Positions 35,873-46,767 are shown, numbered from the stretch's first letter. The stretch: DNA of 64,000 bases from Thiohalophilus sp. (GCF_034521165.1 NZ_JAXHMV010000008.1:186001-250000), one strand, 5' to 3'. Translations and numbers: made by a program. The notes: generated from the sequence alone by a model not told the origin.

Positions 35873-37765
35873 ATGTGCGGGATAACAGGAATTTTCGATT
35901 TGCGCGAACGGCGCACGCCCGGACGGGCCCTGCTGGAAGCCATGAACCAGACCCAGTTTCATCGCGGTCCCGATGAGGGTGGCGTGCATCTGGAGCCCGG
36001 CGTGGGACTGGCGCACCGGCGGTTGTCGATCATCGATCTGTCTGGCGGTCAGCAGCCGCTGTTCAATGAAGACGAGAGCGTGGTGGTCACCTACAACGGC
36101 GAGATCTATAACTTCGGTGAGCTGACCACCGAGCTGAAACAGGCGGGGCACACCTTTCGCACCCATTGCGATACCGAAGTGATCGTGCATGCCTGGGAAC
36201 AATGGGGCGAGGCCTGTGTGGAACGTTTTCGCGGCATGTTCGCCTTCGCCGTGTGGGACCGCAACCGCGAGACCCTGTTCCTGGCCCGCGATCGGCTGGG
36301 CATCAAACCGCTGTATTACGGCCGGTTGCCGGACGGGCAGCTGATCTTTGCCTCGGAACTCAAGGCGCTGATGGCTCACCCTGAGCTGCCGCGTGACATC
36401 GATCCCTGTGCGGTAGAAGAGTATTTTGCCTATGGCTACATACCCGAGCCGCGCAGTATCTTCAAGTCAGTGCATAAGCTGCCACCGGGGCATACGCTCA
36501 CCCTGCGCCGAGGCCAGAAATCCATACCCGATCCTCGCGAATACTGGGATGTGCCTTTTGCCGGGTTGACGATTAACGAATCCGAGGCCGCTGATGAGCT
36601 GGTCGAGCGCCTGCGTGAAGCGGTGCGTATTCGCCTCGAAGCCGAAGTGCCGCTGGGCTCGTTTCTTTCTGGCGGAGTCGACTCCAGTGCTGTGGTCGCG
36701 ATGATGGCGGGATTGTCCGACGAGCCGGTGCGCACCTGCGCGATCGGCTTTGACGATCCCGCCTATGATGAGTCGGACTACGCCAGGCAGGTCGCAGAAC
36801 GCTACCGGACAAACCATTACGTCGAACAGGTCGATCCCGATCATTTCAACCTGCTGGATCGCCTTGGCGAGATGTATGACGAGCCGTTCGCCGACAGCTC
36901 CGCCTTGCCGACCTACCGGGTGTGCGAACTGGCCAAACGCCAGGTCACGGTCGCGCTGTCCGGCGACGGCGGCGACGAAAACCTGGCCGGCTATCGCCGC
37001 TATCGCCATCACCTGGCCGAAGAACGCTTGCGGGGCCTGATGCCGGCGGATCTGCGCAGGCCGCTGTTCGGCGCGCTTGCCCGAGTTTATCCCAAGGCGG
37101 ACTGGGCGCCGCGCATGTTCCGCGCCAAAGCCACGTTTCAGGCTCTGGCGCGGGATTCGGTACAGGGTTATTTCCAGGGTGTGGCGATCCTGCGCGACGA
37201 ATTGCGCGGACGGTTGTTCTCGCCCGGCTTTCGACGCGAGTTGCAAGGCTATGACGCGGTAGAGGTCTTGCGTCGCCATGCCCGTCGCGCGCCGAGCGAT
37301 CATCCGCTGTCACTGGTCCAGTACCTGGACATGAAAACCTATTTGCCCGGTGACATTCTGACCAAGGTGGACCGGGCGAGCATGGCGCATGCGCTGGAAG
37401 TCCGTGTGCCGATTCTGGACCATAAACTGGTGGAGTGGATGTCCGGTCTGCCGCCCGAACTGAAGTTGCACGGCGCCGAGGGCAAGTACGTGTTTAAAAA
37501 AGCGTTGGAACCCTATTTGCCGTCGGATGTGTTGTATCGCAAGAAGCGCGGCTTCTCAGTGCCGGTCGCCGAATGGTTCCGCGGACCGTTGCGTGAACGT
37601 ATGGAGCAGCAGGTATTGGGCGAAACCATGGCCGATACCGGTGTGTTCGACATGGACTATCTGAGCACCCTGGTGGGCCAGCATGTCAGTGGCGCCCGGG
37701 ACCACAGCCCCGCGTTGTGGGCGTTACTCATGTTCGACAACTTTATGCAGCGTCTGCAAGCCTGA
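35873..37765 (+). CDS. XrtA/PEP-CTERM system amidotransferase (asparagine-synthase family)
   Basis: A 630-residue class II amidotransferase. Cys2 (M-C-G-I-T-G) and R-G-P-D-E-G mark an intact glutaminase domain in the first ~200 residues. The synthase domain has the PP-loop S-G-G-V-D-S-S near 267 and later G-D-G-G-D-E. It matches the XrtA-locus amidotransferase, thought to amidate a sugar acid or an acyl substituent of the EPS. Its intact Cys2 contrasts with three paralogues elsewhere in the window. It follows the glycosyltransferase by 44 bp. Confidence 0.93.
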   Translation: MCGITGIFDLRERRTPGRALLEAMNQTQFHRGPDEGGVHLEPGVGLAHRRLSIIDLSGGQQPLFNEDESVVVTYNGEIYNFGELTTELKQAGHTFRTHCDTEVIVHAWEQWGEACVERFRGMFAFAVWDRNRETLFLARDRLGIKPLYYGRLPDGQLIFASELKALMAHPELPRDIDPCAVEEYFAYGYIPEPRSIFKSVHKLPPGHTLTLRRGQKSIPDPREYWDVPFAGLTINESEAADELVERLREAVRIRLEAEVPLGSFLSGGVDSSAVVAMMAGLSDEPVRTCAIGFDDPAYDESDYARQVAERYRTNHYVEQVDPDHFNLLDRLGEMYDEPFADSSALPTYRVCELAKRQVTVALSGDGGDENLAGYRRYRHHLAEERLRGLMPADLRRPLFGALARVYPKADWAPRMFRAKATFQALARDSVQGYFQGVAILRDELRGRLFSPGFRRELQGYDAVEVLRRHARRAPSDHPLSLVQYLDMKTYLPGDILTKVDRASMAHALEVRVPILDHKLVEWMSGLPPELKLHGAEGKYVFKKALEPYLPSDVLYRKKRGFSVPVAEWFRGPLRERMEQQVLGETMADTGVFDMDYLSTLVGQHVSGARDHSPALWALLMFDNFMQRLQA

Positions 37766-37781
37766 AAGTGGCCAGGGCATC

Positions 37782-39122
37782 ATGAGTGTCAACGAAATCA
37801 TCTCGCGCCATCTGTTTTATCCCGTGCACGAGCGCCTGCGCGGCAGGAGTACGCTGGGGCAATGGCGCCGGTTACGCAAAAACGATCGCCTGGATATGGC
37901 CCAATTCGAAGCCTTGCGACTGGACAAGCTGCGGCGCCTGCTGGCCCATTGCCGGGAATCCGTGCCTTATTATCAACAGGTATTACAGGATATTGGCCTG
38001 GATGATGTGCGCGACTTTCAGTTAGCGGATCTTGAGAAACTGCCGATGCTGGATCGGGATGTATTGCGGACCCAGGGCGAGGATGTGCAGGCTCGTGGCT
38101 ATCAACATAAACTGATTCCGTACAGTACCGGCGGTTCCACCGGCGAGCCGCTGGTGTTTTATACCGACAAACACCGTGAATCCTGTCTGAACGCGCAAAA
38201 GTTACGCGCCCGCTCCTGGTTCGGCGTCCATCCGGGAGACCGACAGGTGGATTTCTGGGGCTCGCCGATTGAAATGAACCGTCAGAACAGGATTCGGCAA
38301 CTCAAGGATCGCTGGTTGCTGAATCAGGTGGTGCTGTCCGCCTCTCATCTTACCGAGCAGCGGATTGCCGGCTACGTGAAATTTCTGCACCAGTTCCGTC
38401 CGCGCCTGATCTATGGCTATCCCACGGTGATTTACCGGGTGGCCAGCTATATCACCAGTCACCCGGGTGTGCTGGGCAGTTATCGGCCGCGGCTGATTGT
38501 CTGCACTTCGGAAATGTTGTTGCCGCATCTACGCGAGGAAATTATCCGGGCGTTCGCCTGTCCGGTCGCGAATGAATACGGCTCCCGCGATGGCGGCATG
38601 ATCGCCTATGAGTGCCCGCAAGGGAGTTTGCACATACTTGGCGAGCAGGTGATCGTCGAAGTCGACAAACCTGATAATGACGGCGTCGGTGATTTGCTGA
38701 TTACCAACCTTGATGGTTATGGCATGCCATTTATCCGTTATCGCATCGGCGATCGCGGCGCGCTCGATACAACGTCCTGTGCCTGTGGTCTGCCGTTACC
38801 ACGGTTGCGTGAGCTACAGGGGCGGGCCAATGATTTTCTGGTCGGCCGTAATGGCCGCCTGGTACACAGTTCCACGGCCAATTACGTGCTGCGCGGAATT
38901 CCGGCATTGAAACAGTACCAGCTCCGCCAGCGTCGTGATCACAGTTTTGATCTGTACCTGATTCCCAGTCGAGCGTTAACCGAAACGGAGAAAAAGACAA
39001 TTAGCGATGGGTTGAACAATATACTGGATGAAATTGTCCCGGTTAATTTTCATGTCACCGACAGCATTGCCCCGGAGAAATCCGGCAAGTACCGCTGGGT
39101 GATCAGCGAGGCCCGCGCATGA
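37782..39122 (+). CDS. PaaK/CapK-like adenylate-forming enzyme
   Basis: A 446-residue protein of the phenylacetate-CoA ligase-like (CapK) family: S-T-G-G-S-T-G-E-P (phosphate-binding loop) near residue 113, N-E-Y-G-S-R-D-G in the middle, and R-Y-R-I-G-D-R-G-A followed by G-R-A-N-D-F-L-V-G-R-N-G. CapK-like proteins occur in capsule loci and activate an acid with ATP. It starts 16 bp after the amidotransferase and overlaps the next gene by 4 bp. The acid is not known. Confidence 0.87.
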   Translation: MSVNEIISRHLFYPVHERLRGRSTLGQWRRLRKNDRLDMAQFEALRLDKLRRLLAHCRESVPYYQQVLQDIGLDDVRDFQLADLEKLPMLDRDVLRTQGEDVQARGYQHKLIPYSTGGSTGEPLVFYTDKHRESCLNAQKLRARSWFGVHPGDRQVDFWGSPIEMNRQNRIRQLKDRWLLNQVVLSASHLTEQRIAGYVKFLHQFRPRLIYGYPTVIYRVASYITSHPGVLGSYRPRLIVCTSEMLLPHLREEIIRAFACPVANEYGSRDGGMIAYECPQGSLHILGEQVIVEVDKPDNDGVGDLLITNLDGYGMPFIRYRIGDRGALDTTSCACGLPLPRLRELQGRANDFLVGRNGRLVHSSTANYVLRGIPALKQYQLRQRRDHSFDLYLIPSRALTETEKKTISDGLNNILDEIVPVNFHVTDSIAPEKSGKYRWVISEARA

Positions 39123-40348
39123 GTGAGATGCAAAACCGCCCCGCGCTGGTGGTCTTTAGTCATGTGTTTCCCAATCCGGCGCAGGAAACCTTTGGCTTGT
39201 TCATTCGCGAGCGCATGTTTCGTGTTGCCGCCGAGCGGCGGGTAACCGTGGTGTCACCGGTGCCGTGGTTTCCCGGTCAAGGTTTGTTGCGACGTTTGCG
39301 CCCGGGCTATCGACCGCTGGTGCCCTATCATGAAGTTCAGCAGGGCATCGATGTCTATCATCCCCGTTTTTTGTCCATTCCTCGATTTTTAAAATTCACC
39401 GACGGTGTGTTCGAAGCCCTGTTCAGTCTGCCGCTGTTGCTGAAACTCAAACGTGCCGGACGGCTGGATATTCTCGATGCGCATTTTATTCATCCGGACG
39501 GCACCGCCGCCTGGCTGCTGGGTAAGTGGCTGGCGGTGCCCTATACCATCACCCTGCGCGGTGCCCTGCCGCGCATCGCCCGAACACGCTTGCGTCGCAG
39601 ACTGGCGATCCGCGCCATGCGTTCGGCCGCCCGGGTGTTTGCCGTGGCGGATTCGTTGCGTCAGGTGGCTATCAGGTTAGGGATCAAGGCGGACCATGTA
39701 CAGGTCGTGTCCAACGGTATCAATCTGGATCTGTTTCAGCCCGAGAACAAACAGCAGTGCCGCCAGGAACTGGATATCGACCCGGATGCGAAGGTGCTGT
39801 TGACGGTTGGCACGCTAACCGAAAACAAGGGGTTCCACCGGGTGATGGAACAATTGCCCGCGTTGCTCGAACGCTTCCCGGGTTTGGTCTATCTGATTGT
39901 GGGCGGAGAACACCCTAACGGGGATGAGCAACGTCTGCGCCGGATCGCCGGGGAGCTCGGGGTGGCGGATCGGGTTCGCTTCATGGGCGTTCACCCGCCC
40001 GAACGGCTACGCTTTTTTTATTCCGCCGCGGATTTGTATGTCATGCCCTCGCGAACCGAAGGCTGGGCCAACGTGTTTCTCGAAGCCGCGGCCTGCGGCT
40101 TGCCGGCGGTAGCCACCCGAGTGGGTGGCAATGCCGAGGTGATCAGCAAACCGCAAGTGGGTACGCTGGTACCGTTCGGTGAGGGCGAGGCGCTGCGCAA
40201 GGCCATTGCTGAAGGGCTTGAACGTCAATGGGAACACGATGTGATTATGGCCTATGCCCGCGACAACGCCTGGGAAAAACGCATCGGACAACTGGTGCAG
40301 GCATTCGATACGATCCATGCCGACAGTCTACCCCGGGGGAAAGAATGA
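39119..40348 (+). CDS. GT4 glycosyltransferase
   Basis: A 409-residue glycosyltransferase of the GT-B fold: N-terminal P-N-P-A-Q-E-T-F-G-L-F-I, the H-F-I-H-P-D-G motif near residue 120, S-N-G-I-N-L-D-L-F, T-E-N-K-G-F-H, and P-S-R-T-E-G-W-A-N-V-F-L-E-A in the donor site. It starts with an ATGA overlap to the CapK-like gene and ends with one to the deacetylase, so it belongs to the EPS operon. Confidence 0.9.
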   Translation: MSEMQNRPALVVFSHVFPNPAQETFGLFIRERMFRVAAERRVTVVSPVPWFPGQGLLRRLRPGYRPLVPYHEVQQGIDVYHPRFLSIPRFLKFTDGVFEALFSLPLLLKLKRAGRLDILDAHFIHPDGTAAWLLGKWLAVPYTITLRGALPRIARTRLRRRLAIRAMRSAARVFAVADSLRQVAIRLGIKADHVQVVSNGINLDLFQPENKQQCRQELDIDPDAKVLLTVGTLTENKGFHRVMEQLPALLERFPGLVYLIVGGEHPNGDEQRLRRIAGELGVADRVRFMGVHPPERLRFFYSAADLYVMPSRTEGWANVFLEAAACGLPAVATRVGGNAEVISKPQVGTLVPFGEGEALRKAIAEGLERQWEHDVIMAYARDNAWEKRIGQLVQAFDTIHADSLPRGKE

Positions 40349-41361
40349 TCGACCGCGCACTGCAAACTGGCGTATTACGGCCGTTGGCCAGTATGCTGTC
40401 GCCTGCAGGCTCACGGGCGCGACTGTCCATTTTGATCTATCACCGGGTTCTGCCCCGGCCCGATCCCATGCTGCCCGGCGATCCGGATGCGGCGACCTTT
40501 CGCTGGCAGATGCAGACCGTCGCCCGGCTGTTTAATGTCTTGCCGTTGTCCGGGGCGGTTGAACGTCTGGCCAGTGGCAGCTTGCCGCCCAGAGCCGCCT
40601 GTATCACCTTTGATGACGGCTATGCGGACAACGCCGAAGTCGCCTTGCCGATCCTCAGGGCGCTGGATCTGCCGGCAACCTTCTTTGTCGCCGCCGGGTA
40701 TCTCGACGGCGGCATGATGTTCAACGACCGGGTGATCGAAACCGTGCGCCGCTTGCCCGAGGGCGAAGTGGATCTGGGTGCAGTAGACATGGCGCCGCAA
40801 TCGATCAGCAGCATAAGCGATCGCATTGCCCTGGCCATGCAGGTGATTAAACAGATCAAACACCTCGATCCGGCAGAGCGCGACGAAAAGGTTCAGGCGC
40901 TGGTGGAATTGAACAACGACACCCTGCCAAGGGATCTGATGATGCGTAGCGCACAGCTACAAGAGCTGGCGGATGCCGGCATGACCATCGGCGGGCATAC
41001 CCTGAGCCATCCGATCCTGGCGCGGATTTCCGATGCCCGGGCCAGACAGGAGATCGCCGCCGGACGCGAAACCCTCGAATCGATACTCAGGCAGCCGGTC
41101 AAACTGTTCGCCTACCCTAACGGCAAGCCGGGCCAGGACTATGCCGCGCAGCATGTCAGCATGGTCCGTGAGTGCGGCTTTGATGCGGCCGTCTCCACGG
41201 CCTGGGGCGTCTCCACCCGGCATCACGACCCCTATCAGCTCGCCCGCTTTACCCCGTGGGATCATACCCCGCTTCGCTTCGGTGCCCGGCTGGTGCGCAA
41301 CCTGATGCAGAGTCAGCCGCAACATGTTCAGGGCGCCAGTGTTAAGTCACTCCGGCGGTAG
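40345..41361 (+). CDS. Polysaccharide deacetylase family protein
   Basis: A 338-residue NodB-type deacetylase distinct from the one at 29831. It has I-L-I-Y-H-R-V-L-P, then C-I-T-F-D-D-G-Y-A-D-N (catalytic Asp pair), A-T-F-F-V-A-A-G, G-G-H-T-L-S-H-P and F-A-Y-P-N-G. The start overlaps the glycosyltransferase stop. It is the last gene of the long EPS operon. Its 3' end is partly duplicated at 42133-42258, beyond the toxin-antitoxin pair. Confidence 0.9.
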   Translation: MIDRALQTGVLRPLASMLSPAGSRARLSILIYHRVLPRPDPMLPGDPDAATFRWQMQTVARLFNVLPLSGAVERLASGSLPPRAACITFDDGYADNAEVALPILRALDLPATFFVAAGYLDGGMMFNDRVIETVRRLPEGEVDLGAVDMAPQSISSISDRIALAMQVIKQIKHLDPAERDEKVQALVELNNDTLPRDLMMRSAQLQELADAGMTIGGHTLSHPILARISDARARQEIAAGRETLESILRQPVKLFAYPNGKPGQDYAAQHVSMVRECGFDAAVSTAWGVSTRHHDPYQLARFTPWDHTPLRFGARLVRNLMQSQPQHVQGASVKSLRR

Positions 41362-41544
41362 CAATCATTGGGTTTTGCATCAAGTGGAAATATTTCCGTA
41401 TTTGCTGATTTTCTGAAACCAGCAAGATCCGGGCAGGTATCTGGCTTTGAGGAATCCTGGCGTTTTGAATAGTCAGGATAAGATGAGAAAATAAATCTGT
41501 CCCCGTTTTTTAGTACGTTGTTGCCGAAATGAAACTTTGCTAAT

Positions 41545-41560
41545 CTAAATACGAATTTAG
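41545..41560. promoter_or_regulatory. Inverted repeat, likely toxin-antitoxin operator
   Basis: CTAAAT-ACGA-ATTTAG is a perfect 6 bp inverted repeat just upstream of a -10-like TATTAT (41563-41568) and the antitoxin start. This is the usual place for the operator that the antitoxin binds to repress its own operon. Confidence 0.5.
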
Positions 41561-41584
41561 TCTATTATGCTGGCAGCAAAAACA

Positions 41585-41773
41585 ATGGCTACCGAGAAAA
41601 TCAAAGAAGAAGCACACCGTCTCGTTGACAATCTCTCCGAACAGGCGACGTGGGAAGATCTGATGCAGGAGATTTATATCCGTCAGGCTATTGAGTCGGG
41701 CCTGGCCGACAGCGAGGCTGGACGCACGCTGGACGTCAAAGAGGTTCGTGCCCGCTATCACCTGCCTGAATGA
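41585..41773 (+). CDS. Antitoxin of a type II toxin-antitoxin pair
   Basis: A 62-residue acidic protein: E-K-I-K-E-E-A-H-R-L-V, A-T-W-E-D-L-M-Q-E-I-Y-I-R-Q-A-I-E-S-G-L-A-D and a V-K-E-V-R-A-R-Y tail. This is a pattern common to small antitoxins paired with RelE/ParE toxins. I prefer ATG at 41585, because the upstream ATG at 41567 overlaps a likely -10 element; the longer form would be 68 residues. The stop overlaps the toxin start (ATGA). It should neutralise the toxin and repress the operon. Confidence 0.75.
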   Translation: MATEKIKEEAHRLVDNLSEQATWEDLMQEIYIRQAIESGLADSEAGRTLDVKEVRARYHLPE

Positions 41774-42066
41774 AGGTCCATTGGACAAACACGGCCATCC
41801 GGCATCTGGATGGCATCTACGACTATATCGCGCAAGATTCCCCTGTCTACGCCAAACAACAAGTCGACAGGCTTACCCGGCGATCGGAACAGATCGCGGC
41901 ATTTCCTCAATCCGGCCGAATGGTGCCCGAATTTAAAAGAGAAGATATCCGGGAAGTGATTGAAGGGCCTTATCGGCTGATTTACGTCATCAAAACCGAG
42001 CAAATCGATATTTTGAGCGTGTTTCATGGCGCGCAGAAATTGCCTGACACCCTATCGTCTGGTTAA
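41770..42066 (+). CDS. RelE/ParE-family toxin
   Basis: A 98-residue basic protein with the ParE-like pattern: W-T-N-T-A-I-R-H-L-D-G-I-Y-D-Y-I near the N-terminus, F-P-Q-S-G-R-M-V-P-E in the middle, R-E-V-I-E-G-P-Y-R-L-I-Y and I-L-S-V-F-H-G-A toward the end. ParE-type members poison gyrase and RelE-type members cleave mRNA; which applies here cannot be told. It is translationally coupled to the antitoxin. Confidence 0.85.
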   Translation: MKVHWTNTAIRHLDGIYDYIAQDSPVYAKQQVDRLTRRSEQIAAFPQSGRMVPEFKREDIREVIEGPYRLIYVIKTEQIDILSVFHGAQKLPDTLSSG

Positions 42067-42132
42067 ATTAGATCAAAGTGACAAATGATAATGCAAATAA
42101 TTCTTGTTTGTCACCGACCCCATTTACTTTTG

Positions 42133-42258
42133 GGCGTGTCTACCGGCTCACGTGATCCCTATCAGCTCGCCCGTTTCACGCCCTGGGATCAAACCCCGCT
42201 ACGCTTTGCAATGCGGCTGGTACGCAATCTCGGTCAGACACGGCCTGAAGCCGTTTAG
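42133..42258 (+). pseudogene. Fragment of a second deacetylase 3' end
   Basis: Read in one frame, this stretch gives G-V-S-T-G-S-R-D-P-Y-Q-L-A-R-F-T-P-W-D followed by T-P-L-R-F and a stop at 42256-42258. It is clearly homologous to the last part of the deacetylase at 40345-41361 (G-V-S-T-R-H-H-D-P-Y-Q-L-A-R-F-T-P-W-D). The DNA copies have diverged at many third positions, so this is an old paralogue fragment and not a recent target duplication. No start or upstream part remains; the toxin-antitoxin pair occupies that place. Confidence 0.75.
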
Positions 42259-42271
42259 GCGACCCGCTGTC

Positions 42272-43488
42272 TCAGGTCGGATTGTTGCTCGCATTCAAAG
42301 TATGCCAGCAGATCGCCTCGAACCGATCGGCCACTGCCTGCGAGGAAAAACGGGCCTCCACGTAATCCCGCGCCTGGTGCGACAGGGTCTGGCGCAGATC
42401 ACCGTCTTCGAGTAGGCGCACCAGGGTGTCGGCGAACTCCTCGGCAGTATCGGCGTGCAGATAATGTTCTTCCGGTGTCACCGGCAGGCCTTCCACGCCC
42501 AGCCCGGTGGAGACCATGGGGATGCCCATGGCCATGGCCTCGAAGGCCTTGATTCGGGTGCCGCCGCCGACCCGCAGCGGGATGATGTAGGCGGCCGCGC
42601 CCTGCACGTGCTCCCGGATGTCGTCCACAAACCCGGTGAAGGTGAACGGCAGCTTGCGGCGCCGGGCCCGTTCCATTAACGCCGGGTTGGGGTTACGTCC
42701 GACCAGAGTGACCCGGGCGTCGGGCCGGCGGGCCACTACCTGCGGCCAGATCGCGTCCATGAAAAACTCGATGCCGTCGATATTGGCCTGCCAGTCCATG
42801 GCGCCGGTGAATACGATGTGATCCGCGTCGCCGGGTGGCGCATAAGCAAAGAAGTCGAGATCGACCCCGGTGGGGATGGTCGCCACCTGTTGAATCCCCG
42901 GTATATCGGAGAACGTTTGTGCGTCGCGTTCGGAGACCGCCACCACGGTATCAAAGCGCCGCAGGCTGGCGGCCTCATAGCGCTGCATCTTGCGAAACTG
43001 TTGCTGCCAGACGGCGCGCTTGATCGGGTTGCGCGCTACCTCCGCATGGCGGCGAAAGATCTCGGCCTCGACATTGTGGGTGAAGATCACCGACGGCCGA
43101 TCCAGGATGTCGGGGGCCAGTACCATGGCGTGCAGAAAATCGAACACCACCACATCAGCTTCCTGCATGGCGTCACGCACGATGCGCGCGCCGGCGGCGG
43201 ACGCGTCGCTAATCACCGGAATTGGCAGGGGCGAGAACAGATGGCGAAAACGGGTCAGTTTTTTGAGAGGGCCGTTGGCCGGTGCGGGCCAGCTGATAAA
43301 GCGATCGCATACCTGATCCAGTTCATAGCGATAACGTTCGACCTCGCCCGCGTCGGCCGGCGAGGCGAGCACGATCTCGAACCGGCCGCCGCGCATGCCA
43401 CGCAGGATCTGGGTGGTGCGAATCTTTCCGCCCTGATCGGCGGGGAACAGAAACCGCGGCGAGACGAACAGCAGCCGGGGTTTTTCAC

Positions 43489-43492
<4 letters not shown>
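42272..43492 (-). CDS. GT4 glycosyltransferase (TIGR03087-like)
   Basis: A 406-residue GT4 enzyme: L-F-V-S-P-R-F-L-F-P-A-D-Q-G-G-K-I-R-T at the N-terminus, F-T-H-N-V-E-A-E, F-T-G-A-M-D-W-Q-A-N-I-D-G, and the donor site P-L-R-V-G-G-G-T-R-I-K-A-F-E-A-M-A. It resembles the XrtA-locus glycosyltransferase at 31923. It is coupled to the AlgD-like gene by a 4 bp overlap, so GDP-mannuronate or a related sugar may be its donor (inference). Confidence 0.9.
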
Positions 43493-44805
<1,313 letters not shown>

Positions 44806-44867
44806 TCCCTGTCCTTCCTGATTATTGTGTTGTTGTTTGCTCCGTCCGGGACTGTTGGCCGGGCGGA

Positions 44868-46667
44868 CTATTTATGATGGGTTTCCAGCCAGAGGTCGAG
44901 CATCATCAGAACCCATACCAGCTCGCCATAATACGCGGCATGGCCCTCCCGGTGGAGAGTAATCAGCCGATCAATGAATGCCGGCCGGATAATACCGCGT
45001 TGTTTGAAGCGCAGCAGCCCATCGTAGGCCAGCTCGCGCAGGGGGGCGTGTTCCTGCATCCAGACTCCGAAAGGCAGGCCAAAGCCGTGTTTTTTCTTGT
45101 CGATGATCTCGTCGGGTAAAAAGCCGCTCATCGCTTCTTTGTAAAAGTGCCGCAGGCGGCCCTTATGCAGCTTCAGCGTCGAGGGGACCCGGCAGGCGAA
45201 TTCTACCAGCGTATCATCCAGCATGGGATAGACCACTTCGACACCGGCCAGATGGCACATGCGACTGACCTTGCGCAGGTCGTTGTCGGCCAGGGTCTGT
45301 TGCCAGTCCAGATACATCATGCGATTGAGTGTCGAGGCGTTTTCCGGGCGCCGGTAGATCCCGCGCATCAGATCCCAGGGATCGTCGGTGTTCACCTGCT
45401 CCAGAAACCCGGGGTCGAACATCTCGGCCAGCGGCAGCCGGTGCAGATAGTTATAGGTTTGCAGCCGGTCCGGCAGCGGGATGCGGGCCTGCTCCACGTA
45501 GCTGCGCGCCTTGCCCAGCAGCGGCACCTGGCGCGGCAGGCGGGTCAGCAGCGGTTCCAGCAAGCGCCGGGCCAGCGCCGGTTGCCGGTACCAGAGCTCG
45601 AATACGCCTTGCTTGGCGTAGCGGGCATTGCCGGCGAACAGCTCGTCGCCGCCGTCGCCGGCCAGCAGCCGGGTCATTCCGGCATCGGCGGCCAGCCGGG
45701 CGCAGAAGTAGGCCGGCAGTGCCGAAGAATTACCGAACGGTTCGTCGTAGTTCTCGGCGATCAGCGGCACCGCCTCGACCACATCCTCCGGCGTGACATA
45801 GTACTCGTGGGGGCGGGTACCGAAGTGGTCCGTGGCAAGGCGGGCATAGGCGATTTCATCGTAACCGGGTGCATCGAAACCGATGCTGAAGGTGTCGGCC
45901 TGCCCCGGACGCTGTGCCGCCAGCATGCCTGCCACGCTGGAGCTGTCCAGCCCGCCGCTTAAGAAGGCTCCCGTGGCGGCTGGTTCTGCCAGCCGCTTGA
46001 CCGAATCGCCGAGGTGCTGGCGCAGTTGCCCACCCAGCGTGGCTATATCGGCCTGGGCGGGTTCCTCGAAGCGCGGCAGCCAGTAAGGCTCGACGCGCAG
46101 CGTGTTCTGCCCGAGCCTGAGGCAATGCGCACTTTGCAGTTTTTCGACCCCGGCGTACAGGCTGACCGGCGCTGGCAGCATATGAAAGAACAGATAATGG
46201 AACAGCCCGTCCGCGGTCGGCTCTCGGGCCTGGCCATCTGGCGTGGGCAACCGTGCAAGCGAGGTGCTGAAGGCTACCCCGCCGGTGATGCGGCTGAAAT
46301 ACAATGGCCACTGGCCCAGCCGATCGATACCGGCCAGCAGGCGGTTTTCAACCGGATCCAGTATTGCCAGCGCGAAGTCCCCGCCGAGCCGCTCCAGCAC
46401 TGCTGCGCCGTGTTGCTGGTAGGCCACCAGTAATGTCCGGGCCGGGTCCGCGGGCGAAGCAGCCGGTTCGCGCCAGCCGGGATGACCGATCACGGCGGCC
46501 AGGCGACCCTCGGCGTCGCTGGCGATCCAGCCTCCATGTACCTGACAGGCCCCGCCCCGGGTGCTCAGGCGCGTGGCCGCGATATTTGGTGAATGGGAAT
46601 CGGATAGCGGCGCCTCACCCGGCCCCGGTGATCCGTCCGTGATAAACCAGCCGTCCAGCTCTTGCAT
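44868..46667 (-). CDS. Asparagine-synthase-like protein without the glutaminase cysteine
   Basis: A 599-residue protein of the asparagine synthase family. The synthase half is intact: PP-loop S-G-G-L-D-S-S near residue 242, G-D-G-G-D-E-L-F-A-G, and K-K-x-G-F-G-L-P-F late in the protein. The N-terminal half has the glutaminase fold signature (G-D-F-A-L-A-I-L-D, D-R-L-G-Q-W-P-L-Y) but begins M-Q-E-L-D-G, so Cys2 is missing and it cannot hydrolyse glutamine in the normal way. The frame extends 75 codons upstream, but only the ATG at 46667 fits the family start. It may use free ammonia or another amine, or form an amide as lasso cyclases do. Confidence 0.8.
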   Translation of the reverse strand: MQELDGWFITDGSPGPGEAPLSDSHSPNIAATRLSTRGGACQVHGGWIASDAEGRLAAVIGHPGWREPAASPADPARTLLVAYQQHGAAVLERLGGDFALAILDPVENRLLAGIDRLGQWPLYFSRITGGVAFSTSLARLPTPDGQAREPTADGLFHYLFFHMLPAPVSLYAGVEKLQSAHCLRLGQNTLRVEPYWLPRFEEPAQADIATLGGQLRQHLGDSVKRLAEPAATGAFLSGGLDSSSVAGMLAAQRPGQADTFSIGFDAPGYDEIAYARLATDHFGTRPHEYYVTPEDVVEAVPLIAENYDEPFGNSSALPAYFCARLAADAGMTRLLAGDGGDELFAGNARYAKQGVFELWYRQPALARRLLEPLLTRLPRQVPLLGKARSYVEQARIPLPDRLQTYNYLHRLPLAEMFDPGFLEQVNTDDPWDLMRGIYRRPENASTLNRMMYLDWQQTLADNDLRKVSRMCHLAGVEVVYPMLDDTLVEFACRVPSTLKLHKGRLRHFYKEAMSGFLPDEIIDKKKHGFGLPFGVWMQEHAPLRELAYDGLLRFKQRGIIRPAFIDRLITLHREGHAAYYGELVWVLMMLDLWLETHHK

Positions 46668-46752
46668 CGGTCTCTCTTTGTTATGGGTTGGTGATATACT
46701 GGCGCGAATTTGCCGCGTCCGTGGGGACGTATGATAGAGCATTTGTACCGGC

Positions 46753-46767
46753 AGGGCATGATGCCCT
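46753..46767. promoter_or_regulatory. 15 bp palindrome in the ACP gene leader
   Basis: AGGGCAT-G-ATGCCCT is a perfect inverted repeat 28 bp before the ACP start, just ahead of the ribosome binding site AAGGGGGAA (46782-46790). It may be an operator or leader hairpin. Confidence 0.35.

Noticed and set aside
42104..42415. Open plus-strand frame of about 100 codons after the toxin
   Set aside because: It is the wrong frame of the deacetylase relic and runs into the antisense of the glycosyltransferase gene.
46693..46707. TGGCGCGAATTTGCC resembling a sigma-54 promoter before the ACP gene
   Set aside because: The spacing between GG and GC is one base short of the strict sigma-54 rule, so it is unlikely to work.
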